Below are positions 51,101 to 59,208 of a stretch of DNA of 64,000 bases, one piece after another. The notes beneath the pieces are model-generated. The model worked only from the letters and a program-made list of their open reading frames with translations. It did not search any database and had not been told where the DNA came from. Where the stretch lies: contig KE159631.1 in assembly GCA_000403335.2 (NCBI GenBank), forward strand, positions 315,671 through 379,670, written 5' to 3'. The DNA comes from Lachnospiraceae bacterium MD335. GTDB lineage: Bacteria; Bacillota; Clostridia; Lachnospirales; Lachnospiraceae. Within the stretch, counting starts at the first letter, position 1. Each line of letters starts with the position of its first letter. The translations under genes were made by a program, and so were the position numbers.

Positions 51101-53092
51101 GACTGGTTAGGCGAAACAAGGATTGAACGAGACAGGCAGGGAAGCCCTGTAAGCATTAGGGACCACAACGGCAGGACGGTGCGCTATGAATGGGGAAGCA
51201 TGGGACAGCGTCAGGGAATGACCTATCCGGACGGCACGATGGTAAGCTGGACATATGACAGCCTTCTGCGCCTTGCGGAAATGCGGAGGACTGCGGAAGG
51301 GAAGGATGCATTACGGGTTCGCTACCATTATGATACGCAGGGCAGGCTGGCGGAAAAGACAAACTCAGGAGGATACCGTACCAAGTGGGATTATAATGAA
51401 TCGGGATTTCTGGATGAGCTGTCACATGAAGATGCGTCCGGCATCCTTGACAGGTTCCGTTATGCTTATGATGCCATGGGAAACAAGACCACGGTATGGA
51501 AAGAGAGAAAGGGACTGCCTGAGGAAAGCGGCACGTACCGTTATGGCTATGATGAACTGCAAAGGCTGAATGATGTGGAAAAGGATGGGAAACTGCTGCG
51601 CAGATACCGGTATGACATCTTTGGAAACCGCGTTGGCATGGAGGACTATGGGAGAGAGACAAAGAGCCTCTCTAAGTATGATGCCCTTAACCGGTTATTG
51701 GAACAGGAAATATGGGAAGACATTTCTGACAGCGGCAGTGTTGTGCATAAAACATATACCTATGACGGGAGGGGAAACCTGACAGGGGAATATCAGGACG
51801 GGGAACTGCTGCACGGATATGTTTTTAACAGCATGAACCGGCTTGGAAAAGCGTGGAACGCACAGGACGAGGAAGCGGAATATTTTTATAATGCGCTTGG
51901 GCAGAGAACCGGAAGAAATGCTGATGGGGAGCCGGAGGAATATCTGCTGGATTTGACGAAGCCGTACCATAATTTGCTTGGACTTCAAAAAGGGAAACAA
52001 AAGCAGACGTTTTACTATGATTTTGGCGTTGCCCTTATGGAAGAAGGGGGAAAAACAGCACGTTATGCCCTTTCTGATGATTTAGGAAGCCCTCTGCGTG
52101 TCCTGCATCGCAATGGGCATGGCGATACATATGGGTATGATGAGTTTGGCGTGGAACTGTATGATTTAAATAAGCAGCAAAATGCAGTAAAAAGGTACAG
52201 CAGACAGGGAGAAAATCAGCCATTTGGATATACGGGATACAGGTATGATGACATCAGTGGGACATACTTTGCGCAGGCGAGGGAATATCGTTCAGAAATT
52301 GGGAGGTTTACGGCAGAGGATATTATACGGGGGAGAGGCAGCGTTCCAAAAACACTGAACCGATATGGATATTGTTGGGACAATCCTATGGGATATATGG
52401 ATTTGAACGGTAAAGATCCGATAACACCACAGGAAGCACAAAATATGGCGTGGGACTTTTTAGAGGATAAGTTTGACAAAGCTGTTGATGAAATAGAGAA
52501 TAAAGTGGATACTGTAAAAAATGATGTGAAAGAAACTATCAATAATGCAATTGATTCAGCCGCCGATTTTGCAATGGACACAGCAAATGATGGTGTCCAT
52601 TGGGTTAAAGATTTTTTAAGTGATTATGATTTTACAGTTTCTAATGGAGTGGGTGTTTCGGTTACACCAACAGTATTTCTAATGGGTTATATGATAGGGC
52701 CTTCAATAGATTCGGATGGAAATTTGGGTATACAGGGTACACTTTCCGCAGGGTTTACGACAGCTCCCGATTTTGCAGGCAGTATTCAACAATATCTAAC
52801 TATAACTAATGCTCCTGATATATTTACATTAGAAGGGTATGGGGCTAATATTGGTGGTTCGGGTGTTATACCAATAAAAGGTATTTTGGCGGTTTTGGGT
52901 TATGACCTTAATTATGTGGGAAATGTTAATGAAAAGATAGAGTATTATGGGAAAACTTTTTCAATGGGAATCACTAATAAAGAAGGTATAGAGATACATG
53001 GACAATTGTCATACACACGGACATATGGCAAACCTATTAATTTATTTGATTTATGGGATTATATTTATAGCAAATATAATACATGTGATTAG
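48104..53092 (+). CDS. PAAR-like Rhs polymorphic toxin
   Basis: A 1662-aa toxin. Order: PAAR-like domain (about 1-125: YLVTGAKLRCIWGSKPAKL, SCGKNCREC, LLCRKGGVIVPETSGQ), DUF6531-type start of the Rhs shell (DPVNLNTGNFIYEKEDL near 150), dozens of YD repeats (about 250-1290), the Rhs core end (GYTGYRYDDISGTYFAQARE, NRYGYCWDNP near 1419), then a variable C-terminal toxin of about 230 residues (from ~1430). The toxin has a helical lead (MAWDFLEDKFDKAVDEIENK) and a Gly/Ser strand-rich body (GVSVTPTVFLMGYMIGPS). The AT content rises at the toxin. ATG 48104 has AAGGAG upstream. The toxin activity is unknown; two membrane proteins follow. Confidence 0.88.
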   Translation: MGKSYLVTGAKLRCIWGSKPAKLVIKDGHNFIADGRQKANKADCKKQENIPSFGVCKISSCGKNCRECMSLADKWVNTSGNSWKLEKLNGNTALTMDSILLCRKGGVIVPETSGQGEVRKINWKQLMARYPLIGFAAALGKTGCSVFGFDPVNLNTGNFIYEKEDLKIRGITTLSFHITYNSMEEYRGGSLGEGWHHNYEIFIEDNKEGVLSLHLGDGRIVPYRKSIGNLYTPLSKGLGIIKQENDGYHYAAGEGTEYTFDELGRLLARKDRNGNTDRFLYNSKGQLSEVRGANGGVLYYRYNREGNLYHVSDHTGREVCLRYSYRVLYQYVNPSGHAYTFGYNENLRLESVTTPRGIEGVRNVYDSANRVVKQMLPDGGMAEFHYDDEGQCTYAKDQNGYITSYESDDKFRNVRTAYKDGEERFEYDDNDHRTLYVDKKGNRTRYRYSDKGHLLGLTDALGVQKDFTYNGEGKLLTAGIEGDRLLENVYDKAGHLIKTTDALGRSREIIYDEKGCPLRIILPDGSGIKITHDERGNISSITNPYDVTVGYEYDDLNRVIQITDNEGNKVSYQYDERDHLLSETNPEGAVRRYSYDASGRPVQATDYDGGVMTVEYNVTGKPEKLTDKEGNVTKRSYDLAGNLSEEVSPTGAVSVYQYDRNNRLVQTRLMARQEGEAVRVVDYSYDPVGNLLKAQAGGGNEPISVTSYEYDALNRITAIISPAGGRTTYAYDRKTGKISSITDAAGNIRTFRYNRAGELTGETDIRGNMTSYEYNALGQLLSVTDGVGRTTRHYYLPGGRREKTVYPDGRQMSYEYDNLGRLKKKTDQNGYGIFYIHDCMGRILSVTSSAGQKKSYAYDVMGNITSITDANGNMTKYAYTLNGRLKEVTDALGNKTEYAYDKADRLISICQHGQTGEADRITEYERDAFGQVECVRDALGGEERFRYDALGRMIEKTDREALVTTYAYTADGRPESILYGDGSRAELEYTPLRQLAVVRDWLGETRIERDRQGSPVSIRDHNGRTVRYEWGSMGQRQGMTYPDGTMVSWTYDSLLRLAEMRRTAEGKDALRVRYHYDTQGRLAEKTNSGGYRTKWDYNESGFLDELSHEDASGILDRFRYAYDAMGNKTTVWKERKGLPEESGTYRYGYDELQRLNDVEKDGKLLRRYRYDIFGNRVGMEDYGRETKSLSKYDALNRLLEQEIWEDISDSGSVVHKTYTYDGRGNLTGEYQDGELLHGYVFNSMNRLGKAWNAQDEEAEYFYNALGQRTGRNADGEPEEYLLDLTKPYHNLLGLQKGKQKQTFYYDFGVALMEEGGKTARYALSDDLGSPLRVLHRNGHGDTYGYDEFGVELYDLNKQQNAVKRYSRQGENQPFGYTGYRYDDISGTYFAQAREYRSEIGRFTAEDIIRGRGSVPKTLNRYGYCWDNPMGYMDLNGKDPITPQEAQNMAWDFLEDKFDKAVDEIENKVDTVKNDVKETINNAIDSAADFAMDTANDGVHWVKDFLSDYDFTVSNGVGVSVTPTVFLMGYMIGPSIDSDGNLGIQGTLSAGFTTAPDFAGSIQQYLTITNAPDIFTLEGYGANIGGSGVIPIKGILAVLGYDLNYVGNVNEKIEYYGKTFSMGITNKEGIEIHGQLSYTRTYGKPINLFDLWDYIYSKYNTCD

Positions 53093-53124
53093 TTTTGTAA
53101 GTCAAGGGAAAGGATGTGGATGAA

Positions 53125-53568
53125 ATGGATTTATTTGGTACAGTTTTTATACTTATAGGGTTTTTATTATGCGGGGTAGTAGTTTGTTCAACATATCATG
53201 AACTATATGATCCATATGATCCAAAGAAAACGCAGTTTGCTCATAAACCAAAAATGAAATACATTACAAAGTTATCCTGCGGACAGGTAATTGCAAGGTT
53301 GTGGACGGAGTCTTATGGTCTTGATTATAAGTTTACAAAGGAGGAGGATGGTACTTATACATTTACCATAAATAGTTTGCAAGGAGTTGTTTGGGGATAT
53401 ACGCCCGGTAGTGCAAAATATAAAGTGTACATAACGTCTGAATCGGAGGGAAGTGCAGTATGGTTTATAATATTTGATTATAAAGCAGATGAACATTCGC
53501 TAAACGCAATTGCATGGGAGCTACGGAGATTTTTGGAGAAAAAGTTAGAGGCAGTCAGGGTGGAATAA
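53125..53568 (+). CDS. Small membrane protein, candidate Rhs toxin immunity 1
   Basis: A 147-aa protein with one N-terminal membrane segment (about 4-24) and a compact domain of strands and helix (YKFTKEEDGTYTFTIN, KYKVYITSESEGSAVWFII, ending in a helix AWELRRFLEKKLEA). Start ATG 53125 is preferred to GTG 53116 for spacing from AAAGGA. It lies 32 bases after the Rhs gene, and its low GC matches the toxin tail, so both probably entered together. Orientation of the domain (in or out) cannot be decided; a membrane location hints at a membrane- or envelope-acting toxin. Confidence 0.6.
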   Translation: MDLFGTVFILIGFLLCGVVVCSTYHELYDPYDPKKTQFAHKPKMKYITKLSCGQVIARLWTESYGLDYKFTKEEDGTYTFTINSLQGVVWGYTPGSAKYKVYITSESEGSAVWFIIFDYKADEHSLNAIAWELRRFLEKKLEAVRVE

Positions 53569-53620
53569 AATTCTATATGACAGAAATTATTTCAAATAAT
53601 ATAGTCAAAGGGAAAGTTCA

Positions 53621-54322
53621 ATGAAGAAATTAAGGTATAAAAAAATATTAATGATAATTGTTTTAATGGTTTTCTCTGAAATGACCTTAATACAGGTTCA
53701 TGCGTCAGAACTCGAATTAAAGCCAAAAACATATAACGAAAGCAATCCCTATAAATTCAAAGTTTCTTATACTTGGACGTCAGAAGGACAAACGATACAA
53801 TCGTATGATGTATCAGACAATGGTCAGATTGCGATTGCCTTTTCTAATCAAACCATTGGGGTATTTGATAATGATATGAACTTTTTATATCAATTATCAT
53901 TTATAAATAATGGCTCATATGGTGTATTGTGGTTGGACGAAAGCCTGCTATTTATTGATCATCGTTCAAAGACTGCTGTTGTATTTGGTAATGACGGTGT
54001 TCCGGAAAATTTTTATGAAATTACTGGTCCTTCAAATTATTATTATGAAGTTGTGCAGGAACGGATACGAAAGCAGGGGAATGACAGATATTATTGTACA
54101 AATGGCAGTGAAGGAAATATTTCATTGGGACATTATGAGTATTATACGATTCTGAAACGCAAATCTGAGGAAGGCAAAGAGGAAATTTTGTATGAGGTTG
54201 ATACGCTGTTTGATGGGACATTTGGGCTGAAATTGTACATGGCTGCTTATCCATTGATATATGTCATGTCGGCAATTGGCGTTCTGATTTATAAAATTTA
54301 TAAAAGGCATAATAAAAAATGA
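53621..54322 (+). CDS. Exported protein with two TM ends, candidate Rhs toxin immunity 2
   Basis: A 233-aa protein with a cleavable-type signal (about 8-29, ending VHASE), an extracytoplasmic strand-rich domain with WD/propeller-like phrases (IQSYDVSDNGQIAIAFSNQT, DESLLFIDHRSKTAVVFGND), and a C-terminal membrane segment (about 207-225) with basic tail. Not recognised. Together with 53125 it belongs to the AT-rich cassette behind the Rhs toxin. One of the two is probably immunity to this toxin and the other may be left from a previous one. Confidence 0.6.
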   Translation: MKKLRYKKILMIIVLMVFSEMTLIQVHASELELKPKTYNESNPYKFKVSYTWTSEGQTIQSYDVSDNGQIAIAFSNQTIGVFDNDMNFLYQLSFINNGSYGVLWLDESLLFIDHRSKTAVVFGNDGVPENFYEITGPSNYYYEVVQERIRKQGNDRYYCTNGSEGNISLGHYEYYTILKRKSEEGKEEILYEVDTLFDGTFGLKLYMAAYPLIYVMSAIGVLIYKIYKRHNKK

Positions 54323-54354
54323 TACATTGCAATTAGAAGAAGAGAGGTGTAGTA

Positions 54355-55905
54355 ATGTCAACACTAACGCAAAAAGACCTAAAGCTTCAATCACCGATTC
54401 CAATCACGGACATCGAAGAATTCCATATGGAAATCCGCAAAAACACCCATGCAGTATTCCATATGAAAGGATCCGTATCAGAGGAAGAAGGAAAAGATGC
54501 TGTTTTACAGCCTTTATCCGAAACGACGGTCATGGTAAGTGCCAATAACCGGACACTGTTTACGGGAATATTAAAAGAAGTGCAGATAACCCACGAAGGC
54601 GCAGGCTATCATGTGTCGCTCACAGGAGTTTCCTCCACGGAGAAGCTGGATTATAGGAAAAAGAACCGAAGCTTTCAGGATGTTTCCCAAACATATAGAG
54701 CCGTAATGGAACAGGTAATCGCAGGCACACCGGGAGCGAAGCTGAGATTTCACGGGGTGGACCAAACGATACAACATCCCCTGTATCAGATTGATGAAAC
54801 AGATTGGGAATTCTTAAAAAGACTTGCCGGCAGGCTGCACACAGTCCTTGTTCCGTCCGTATATGCCGCCGCTGCCTGTGTACATAATGGTATACCGGAT
54901 GGAAACAGACACAAGGCAGACAGTGAGGCGGTATGTGTAGAGACATGGTCTGACATGAAAAACCAAGGCATCCGCAGGCGCATCCGAACCGGTCAGAACT
55001 GGGAGATTGGCGACAGGGTGGAATGGGGCGGCTGCGAATACATCATATCGTCAAAAGAATGCTGTCTGGAAAAAGGTCTGTTACACTTTTACTACACACT
55101 TGCAGGAGCCGCCGACTTTCAGGTACCTCAGAATGAAAATCCACATCTGATAGGTCTGCTGCTTCCGGCAACGGTGCTTGATGTAAAGGAAGAGCAGGTA
55201 AAAGTAAAGTTTGACATGGATTGGGTGCAACTGCCAAAGAGCGCGTTTTGGTATCCGTGGCGTCCTGATATGGGGAATTTGACGTACTGTATGCCCGAGA
55301 AGGGAGAACGGGTATATATCCATATCGGGAATGCGGCAGGCGGCGAAGACCGGGCGGTATGCTGTGTCCGCAGAAACGGAAAAGGAAATCCGGAGATGAA
55401 GAACACCTGTAGGTATTTCACCACAAAGGATAAGAAGCGTCTGTATTTGGAACCGGAAGCTATCGGATTTCGGGACATGAACCAAAAAAAGCTGCTGCAG
55501 CTAAAGCTGTCTGACCGGACGGGTATCGATATGGCAAGCCACCGTTCCCTGACGATGATTGCGAAAGACACCATAGGCTTGAAGGGGGGCAGAATTCTGT
55601 TTCAGGCACCAAAAGAAATCTCACTGGTAAAACGCGCCGCGTCGCCCACAGTCATAAATATGTGCAATGGTTTTGACTTGGTCGGTGCGGCAGATCAGGT
55701 TACGATGAACGGGAAAGACGGGGATTATTTCCCGATGTTCCCTTCAACAAAGGAACAGGATGAAAAGACAGTTGCTTTTTCGGACCGTAAAGCAGTTGAA
55801 AAAAGCATTATCGGATCTACCCCGGTAACGGAGCTGTCAGGCAGCCTGGAAAGACAATTGGAAGGCTGTCAGGTAAAGCGTTTGGGAACGGGCAGTATAA
55901 ACTGA
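54355..55905 (+). CDS. VgrG-like spike protein, class B, copy 3
   Basis: A 516-aa class B spike subunit with QIDETDWEFLKRLAGR, QVKVKFDMDWVQLP, NLTYCMPEKGERVYIHI and stalk strands (TIGLKGGRILFQAPKEISLV). The class-B tail begins SPTVINMCNGFDLVGAADQV and ends with basic residues. It is close kin of 37828, and both are followed by the same series: small protein, two DcrB-like proteins, class A VgrG. The ribosome site is AGAGAGGTG before ATG 54355. The base composition returns to the island norm after the AT-rich Rhs cassette. Confidence 0.84.
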   Translation: MSTLTQKDLKLQSPIPITDIEEFHMEIRKNTHAVFHMKGSVSEEEGKDAVLQPLSETTVMVSANNRTLFTGILKEVQITHEGAGYHVSLTGVSSTEKLDYRKKNRSFQDVSQTYRAVMEQVIAGTPGAKLRFHGVDQTIQHPLYQIDETDWEFLKRLAGRLHTVLVPSVYAAAACVHNGIPDGNRHKADSEAVCVETWSDMKNQGIRRRIRTGQNWEIGDRVEWGGCEYIISSKECCLEKGLLHFYYTLAGAADFQVPQNENPHLIGLLLPATVLDVKEEQVKVKFDMDWVQLPKSAFWYPWRPDMGNLTYCMPEKGERVYIHIGNAAGGEDRAVCCVRRNGKGNPEMKNTCRYFTTKDKKRLYLEPEAIGFRDMNQKKLLQLKLSDRTGIDMASHRSLTMIAKDTIGLKGGRILFQAPKEISLVKRAASPTVINMCNGFDLVGAADQVTMNGKDGDYFPMFPSTKEQDEKTVAFSDRKAVEKSIIGSTPVTELSGSLERQLEGCQVKRLGTGSIN

Positions 55906-55919
55906 CGAGGAGGCATGGT

Positions 55920-56582
55920 ATGAGTGATTCCATGGAAACAGGAGGATTCGGGAAAAATCCTGTTATTGATAAAATAAACCGGATTAATACGGCAAAAAGC
56001 CGCATCAGTGCAGTCAGTGAGCTGGAAAAAAAGATCTTTTGTCCGGTGCAGCCAAAACAGAAGGCGGTGCTGGACAGGCGGAACCAGATAGCTGAGAAAT
56101 TCCAAATCAGCTTTAAGAAAGGGGGGAAACAGCAGCATGGAACAATTCTGCATGGAGGAGAGCGAGGGATGCTCGCAGGAGAATATCCGGTTCGTGCTTC
56201 TGAAACCGGACAAGCTCGGACTGCAGTTAGAACTGCCGGAAGGGTTTTACCCAATGCCGGAAGACAGACAGAGCAGGTATTATCCAAGGAAAGGGCGGCC
56301 GGAACTCATTTGGGAGAACAACTGCGGCGTGCAGATAACAATGCAGCTGCTAAAACAGCAGATAAAACCGGATCAGATACGGTCCGCAGCAGAGGAATTA
56401 TGTCTGCTGACAGAGGAATTGTTCCCCAAATACAGGCTGTCTCCGGTTTACCTGTGCGAAGAAGGGAAGCTTCCGGCAGGCTGGTTTCTGATGGAGATGA
56501 CGGATATGGGGAAAGAACATATCAAAGCGGTGAGTACAGTGAGGGAGGAAATGATACTGCTGACCTTTACATATCCGGTTAA
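55920..56582 (+). CDS. Small spike-associated protein, copy 2 (with long out-of-frame extension)
   Basis: The first ~70 residues (MSDSMETGGFGKNPVIDKIN, then a basic helix) match the 75-aa protein at 39513 and follow a tailed class B VgrG as that one does. In this copy the frame stays open for about 150 more codons across most of the next gene. The extension is rich in Arg, Gly, Ala and Thr with no recognisable fold, which is typical of reading a GC-richer gene in the wrong frame. I support the N-terminal part; whether the full 220-aa product is biologically meaningful is doubtful. AGGAGG precedes ATG 55920. Confidence 0.6.
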   Translation: MSDSMETGGFGKNPVIDKINRINTAKSRISAVSELEKKIFCPVQPKQKAVLDRRNQIAEKFQISFKKGGKQQHGTILHGGERGMLAGEYPVRASETGQARTAVRTAGRVLPNAGRQTEQVLSKERAAGTHLGEQLRRADNNAAAKTADKTGSDTVRSRGIMSADRGIVPQIQAVSGLPVRRREASGRLVSDGDDGYGERTYQSGEYSEGGNDTADLYISG

Positions 56583-56667
56583 GGAATCCATAAAATGGCG
56601 CAGCATTATACGGCAGAGCTTCCAAACACTGGATGAGAACGGGGATATGACGGATGGAGAGAATTAA
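56137..56667 (+). CDS. DcrB/EagR-like chaperone candidate 4
   Basis: A 176-aa soluble protein with the opening LGLQLELPEGFYPMPED, a good DcrB/DUF1795-like strand-turn, then a long helix (SAAEELCLLTEELFP), YLCEEGKLPAGWFLMEM and a late EEMILLTFTYPVKESIKW strand-helix. Counterpart of 39715. AAGGGGGG lies ten bases before ATG 56137. It overlaps the following gene by 14 bases. I infer a chaperone for an effector tip or for VgrG assembly. Confidence 0.58.
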   Translation: MEQFCMEESEGCSQENIRFVLLKPDKLGLQLELPEGFYPMPEDRQSRYYPRKGRPELIWENNCGVQITMQLLKQQIKPDQIRSAAEELCLLTEELFPKYRLSPVYLCEEGKLPAGWFLMEMTDMGKEHIKAVSTVREEMILLTFTYPVKESIKWRSIIRQSFQTLDENGDMTDGEN

Positions 56668-57217
56668 TCAAAATGATGTGGACTGTTTCCTGCTGCAGAT
56701 GGAGCGGATATCTGCAGCGCCGCCCCAAAAGGAAAAACTGCAGGAGGAGTGGTATCGCTTTCCGGGCTTTATTATGTGGATACCGGAAGTATTCCGTTTG
56801 GCAGAACAGGAAACAGCAGAAGAGATATTCTGGTCGGAGAATCTGCCGGACGCGCTGTTTCTTACGGAAGAAAAGACAGCGGGAATAACCCTGCAGAAAA
56901 TGAAAGATGCAGTCATGCAGGGAGAGGAAGCGGGGGCGGAACTTATAAGGAATATCAGACAACTGCTGGAAAAGCTTGACGACAGGACGGTATGCTACGG
57001 CGCTGGCGAGGAAGAAAGTGCGGTAAAGGCATACTGGCTGGAATATAAAAGCTTTGCGGCGGACAGCAGGATATATAATGTGCTGTTTGTCTTCCAAACA
57101 GGGGAGGAATGGAACATGGGTACATTTTTCAGCGTTTTTGAGGAATATGAACAATGGAAACCGATTGTATGGGAGATGATGCGTACGATAAAGGAGGATT
57201 TTGATGAGAGAATATAA
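56654..57217 (+). CDS. DcrB/EagR-like chaperone candidate 5
   Basis: A 187-aa soluble protein, counterpart of 40229: the C-terminal half RIYNVLFVFQTGEEWNMGTF and WKPIVWEMMRTIKED aligns with it. The N-terminal part, YRFPGFIMWIPEVFRLAEQE, has the strand-turn expected at the start of the fold. It overlaps both neighbours (14 bases each side), so this four-gene run should be translated as one coupled unit ending with VgrG-A. Confidence 0.57.
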   Translation: MERINQNDVDCFLLQMERISAAPPQKEKLQEEWYRFPGFIMWIPEVFRLAEQETAEEIFWSENLPDALFLTEEKTAGITLQKMKDAVMQGEEAGAELIRNIRQLLEKLDDRTVCYGAGEEESAVKAYWLEYKSFAADSRIYNVLFVFQTGEEWNMGTFFSVFEEYEQWKPIVWEMMRTIKEDFDERI

Positions 57218-58601
57218 TATAAAGACAGGGCCTGTGACATTTTTGGATATTATGGAGCTGCGGATAGAAGAGGAGGTCAACCGGCATGGCAGGGCAGTCC
57301 TTTCCGGGCATATTACGGACGAGCAGGAAGAAGAATATTTGGGACTTCTGACGGGAAACGTGTGGGAGTCGGTACAGGCTGTCGGGAAGAACGGAGAAAC
57401 ACGGATACTGTTTATCGGGATTGTGACGGATTTTTCCATATCAAGAATCAATGACCAAAGGAAACTGACACTGGAACTTATGACAGGCAGCTGCCTTATG
57501 GATGAAAAAACGCATCTTCGTTCCTATCAGAATATGTCCGTGACATACGAAGAGATTTTCAAAGAGATAATGAAGGGTTACGCAGATGCCGCTGTGTCAT
57601 TTTCCAAACCGTACGGGAAAAAGACAGGAGAGCTGGTTTTGCAGTATGCGGAAACGGACTGGACATTCCTGAAGCGGCTTGCAAGCAGGAGTCATCAGTT
57701 TCTGGTGCCGGATTCCCAAAGGAAGGGAGTAAGGATTTATTATTCCATGCCGCAGGGGGAACCGTTTGAAATTCCGGAAGGCAGCAGATATTCCATGCGA
57801 AAGGATTTAAGCGCGTTCAGGAATAAAACAGGTCAAAATATGGCGGTATCGGAGGCGGACTGTATGGAATACATAATCCAATGCAGGGAGTCCCACAGGA
57901 TAGGCGATTATACGTCATTGTATGGAAAGAGATATTACATATATCAAATAAAGAGCAGGTATGAGGGAGGCGAACTGCTCCATTGTTGCTGTCTGAAAAG
58001 GGAAAAGGGTATTGAAGTGCCGGAATGCTATAATGAGGTTATTGCAGGCTGTGCGCTGTCTGCAAAAGTCACCAAGGTGAGGGAAGATAAAGTACAGGTG
58101 TCAATTGTGGGTGATGAAAACGCCAGGCAGGATAACAATGTCGAGTATCCTTATGCCACGGTATATTCCACGCCGGATGGCACGGGGTGGTACTGTATGC
58201 CTGAGCCGGGGGATACGGTGCGTCTTTCGGTACCGCAGAAAGCAGAAAGGGATGCATTTGTGGTCAGCTCCGTGCATATGGACACAAACAGTGCGGATCG
58301 GAAAAATCCTTCACATAAAGTATTTAAGAGCAAATACCAAAAGGAAGTGCGCTTTACCCCGGATTCCATTGTGATTACCAACAATAAAGGAACAAGAATA
58401 GAACTGACGGATAAGGAAGGGATTCATATTGTCAGTGAACATTCCGTTATGCTGGAGGCGGCGGAAGACCTGACAATTTCCAGCGATACGGGTTCACTGA
58501 TTGTTTCAGGCGATTCTTTTGTGAATTTCAGACAAAAGGGAACAAGCATTCAGCTTGATGATGAGATTTCATTTGTCGGCGGAAATCTGAAGATACAATA
58601 A
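57204..58601 (+). CDS. VgrG-like spike protein, class A, copy 3
   Basis: A 465-aa class A spike subunit with QYAETDWTFLKRLASR, KVQVSIVGDENARQD, TPDGTGWYCMPEPGDTVRLS, and the class A beta-helix end (SLIVSGDSFVNFRQKGTSIQ, LDDEISFVGGNLKIQ). ATG 57204 with AAGGAGG six bases upstream is preferred to TTG 57201. It is the last VgrG of the island and is followed by helical and Imm11-like family members, not directly by an effector; its PAAR-like partner may be any of those upstream. Confidence 0.85.
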   Translation: MREYNIKTGPVTFLDIMELRIEEEVNRHGRAVLSGHITDEQEEEYLGLLTGNVWESVQAVGKNGETRILFIGIVTDFSISRINDQRKLTLELMTGSCLMDEKTHLRSYQNMSVTYEEIFKEIMKGYADAAVSFSKPYGKKTGELVLQYAETDWTFLKRLASRSHQFLVPDSQRKGVRIYYSMPQGEPFEIPEGSRYSMRKDLSAFRNKTGQNMAVSEADCMEYIIQCRESHRIGDYTSLYGKRYYIYQIKSRYEGGELLHCCCLKREKGIEVPECYNEVIAGCALSAKVTKVREDKVQVSIVGDENARQDNNVEYPYATVYSTPDGTGWYCMPEPGDTVRLSVPQKAERDAFVVSSVHMDTNSADRKNPSHKVFKSKYQKEVRFTPDSIVITNNKGTRIELTDKEGIHIVSEHSVMLEAAEDLTISSDTGSLIVSGDSFVNFRQKGTSIQLDDEISFVGGNLKIQ

Positions 58602-58635
58602 CAGGTCTGCAAATAAGAACCGGGGAGGTAGCGGA

Positions 58636-59208
58636 TTGAAAAACAGGAACGGGTTTATGGCTGCTGCTGAAAAATTAGGGGAGACAATATTTTCCTCCAG
58701 CATCAGAATATTGGAAACGGAATACCAAAAGGAAGAGAAGAGGCAGACAGTCCGGCAGGTATTTGCGGAACTGATGGAAGCGTGGGGAAAACAGACGCAG
58801 GAGGAGGCGGCAGCCCTTGGCATCTGTTATCTGCACAGCAGTATCCTGATGCGTTCGGCGGAAATCCGGCTCACGCTGTACGGAAGAGCGCTTTACATGG
58901 ACGAGAAACGGCTGGAGAAAGCATGGACTCTGCCTAGATTTTTCGGTCAATATGAGCAGGACATGACAGAAATAATGGATAAGCTTAGAAAAGAGTTTCC
59001 CAGAATATACCCGTATGAAGAAGATGCTGTCCGCTTTTGGTATGCACAGTATTATTATGCGGCGTTAAAGGTTTTGTGCAAAGATATGCTGGAGGAAATC
59101 CGAGAGGGCAGGGAATACAGGATGCTGAATAAGACAGAGGACTTTTATTTCTTTTTTGGAAGATGGAGAGGGGAGGCTGAAAAACTGGTATGTATGGAAA
59201 ATATCTGA
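58636..59208 (+). CDS. Helical island protein, family copy 3
   Basis: A 190-aa soluble helical protein related to 28596 and 45031: AALGICYLHSSILMRSAEIR and RALYMDEKRLEKAWTLPRFF align with their central blocks; the C-terminus is again long helix. The start TTG 58636 follows GGGGAGGT at a normal distance; ATG 58657 is an alternative. It overlaps the Imm11-like gene by 19 bases, the same coupling as at 45031/45635. This is the last clear pair of the island. Confidence 0.6.
   Translation: MKNRNGFMAAAEKLGETIFSSSIRILETEYQKEEKRQTVRQVFAELMEAWGKQTQEEAAALGICYLHSSILMRSAEIRLTLYGRALYMDEKRLEKAWTLPRFFGQYEQDMTEIMDKLRKEFPRIYPYEEDAVRFWYAQYYYAALKVLCKDMLEEIREGREYRMLNKTEDFYFFFGRWRGEAEKLVCMENI

Noticed and set aside
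56137-56582. Continuation of the small protein frame across the next gene
   Set aside because: The sibling at 39513 stops after 75 residues; the extension has no fold-like pattern. Only the N-terminal part is supported.
56606-57451. 281-aa open frame on the minus strand
   Set aside because: It is antisense to two DcrB-like genes and a VgrG with good homology to sibling modules.
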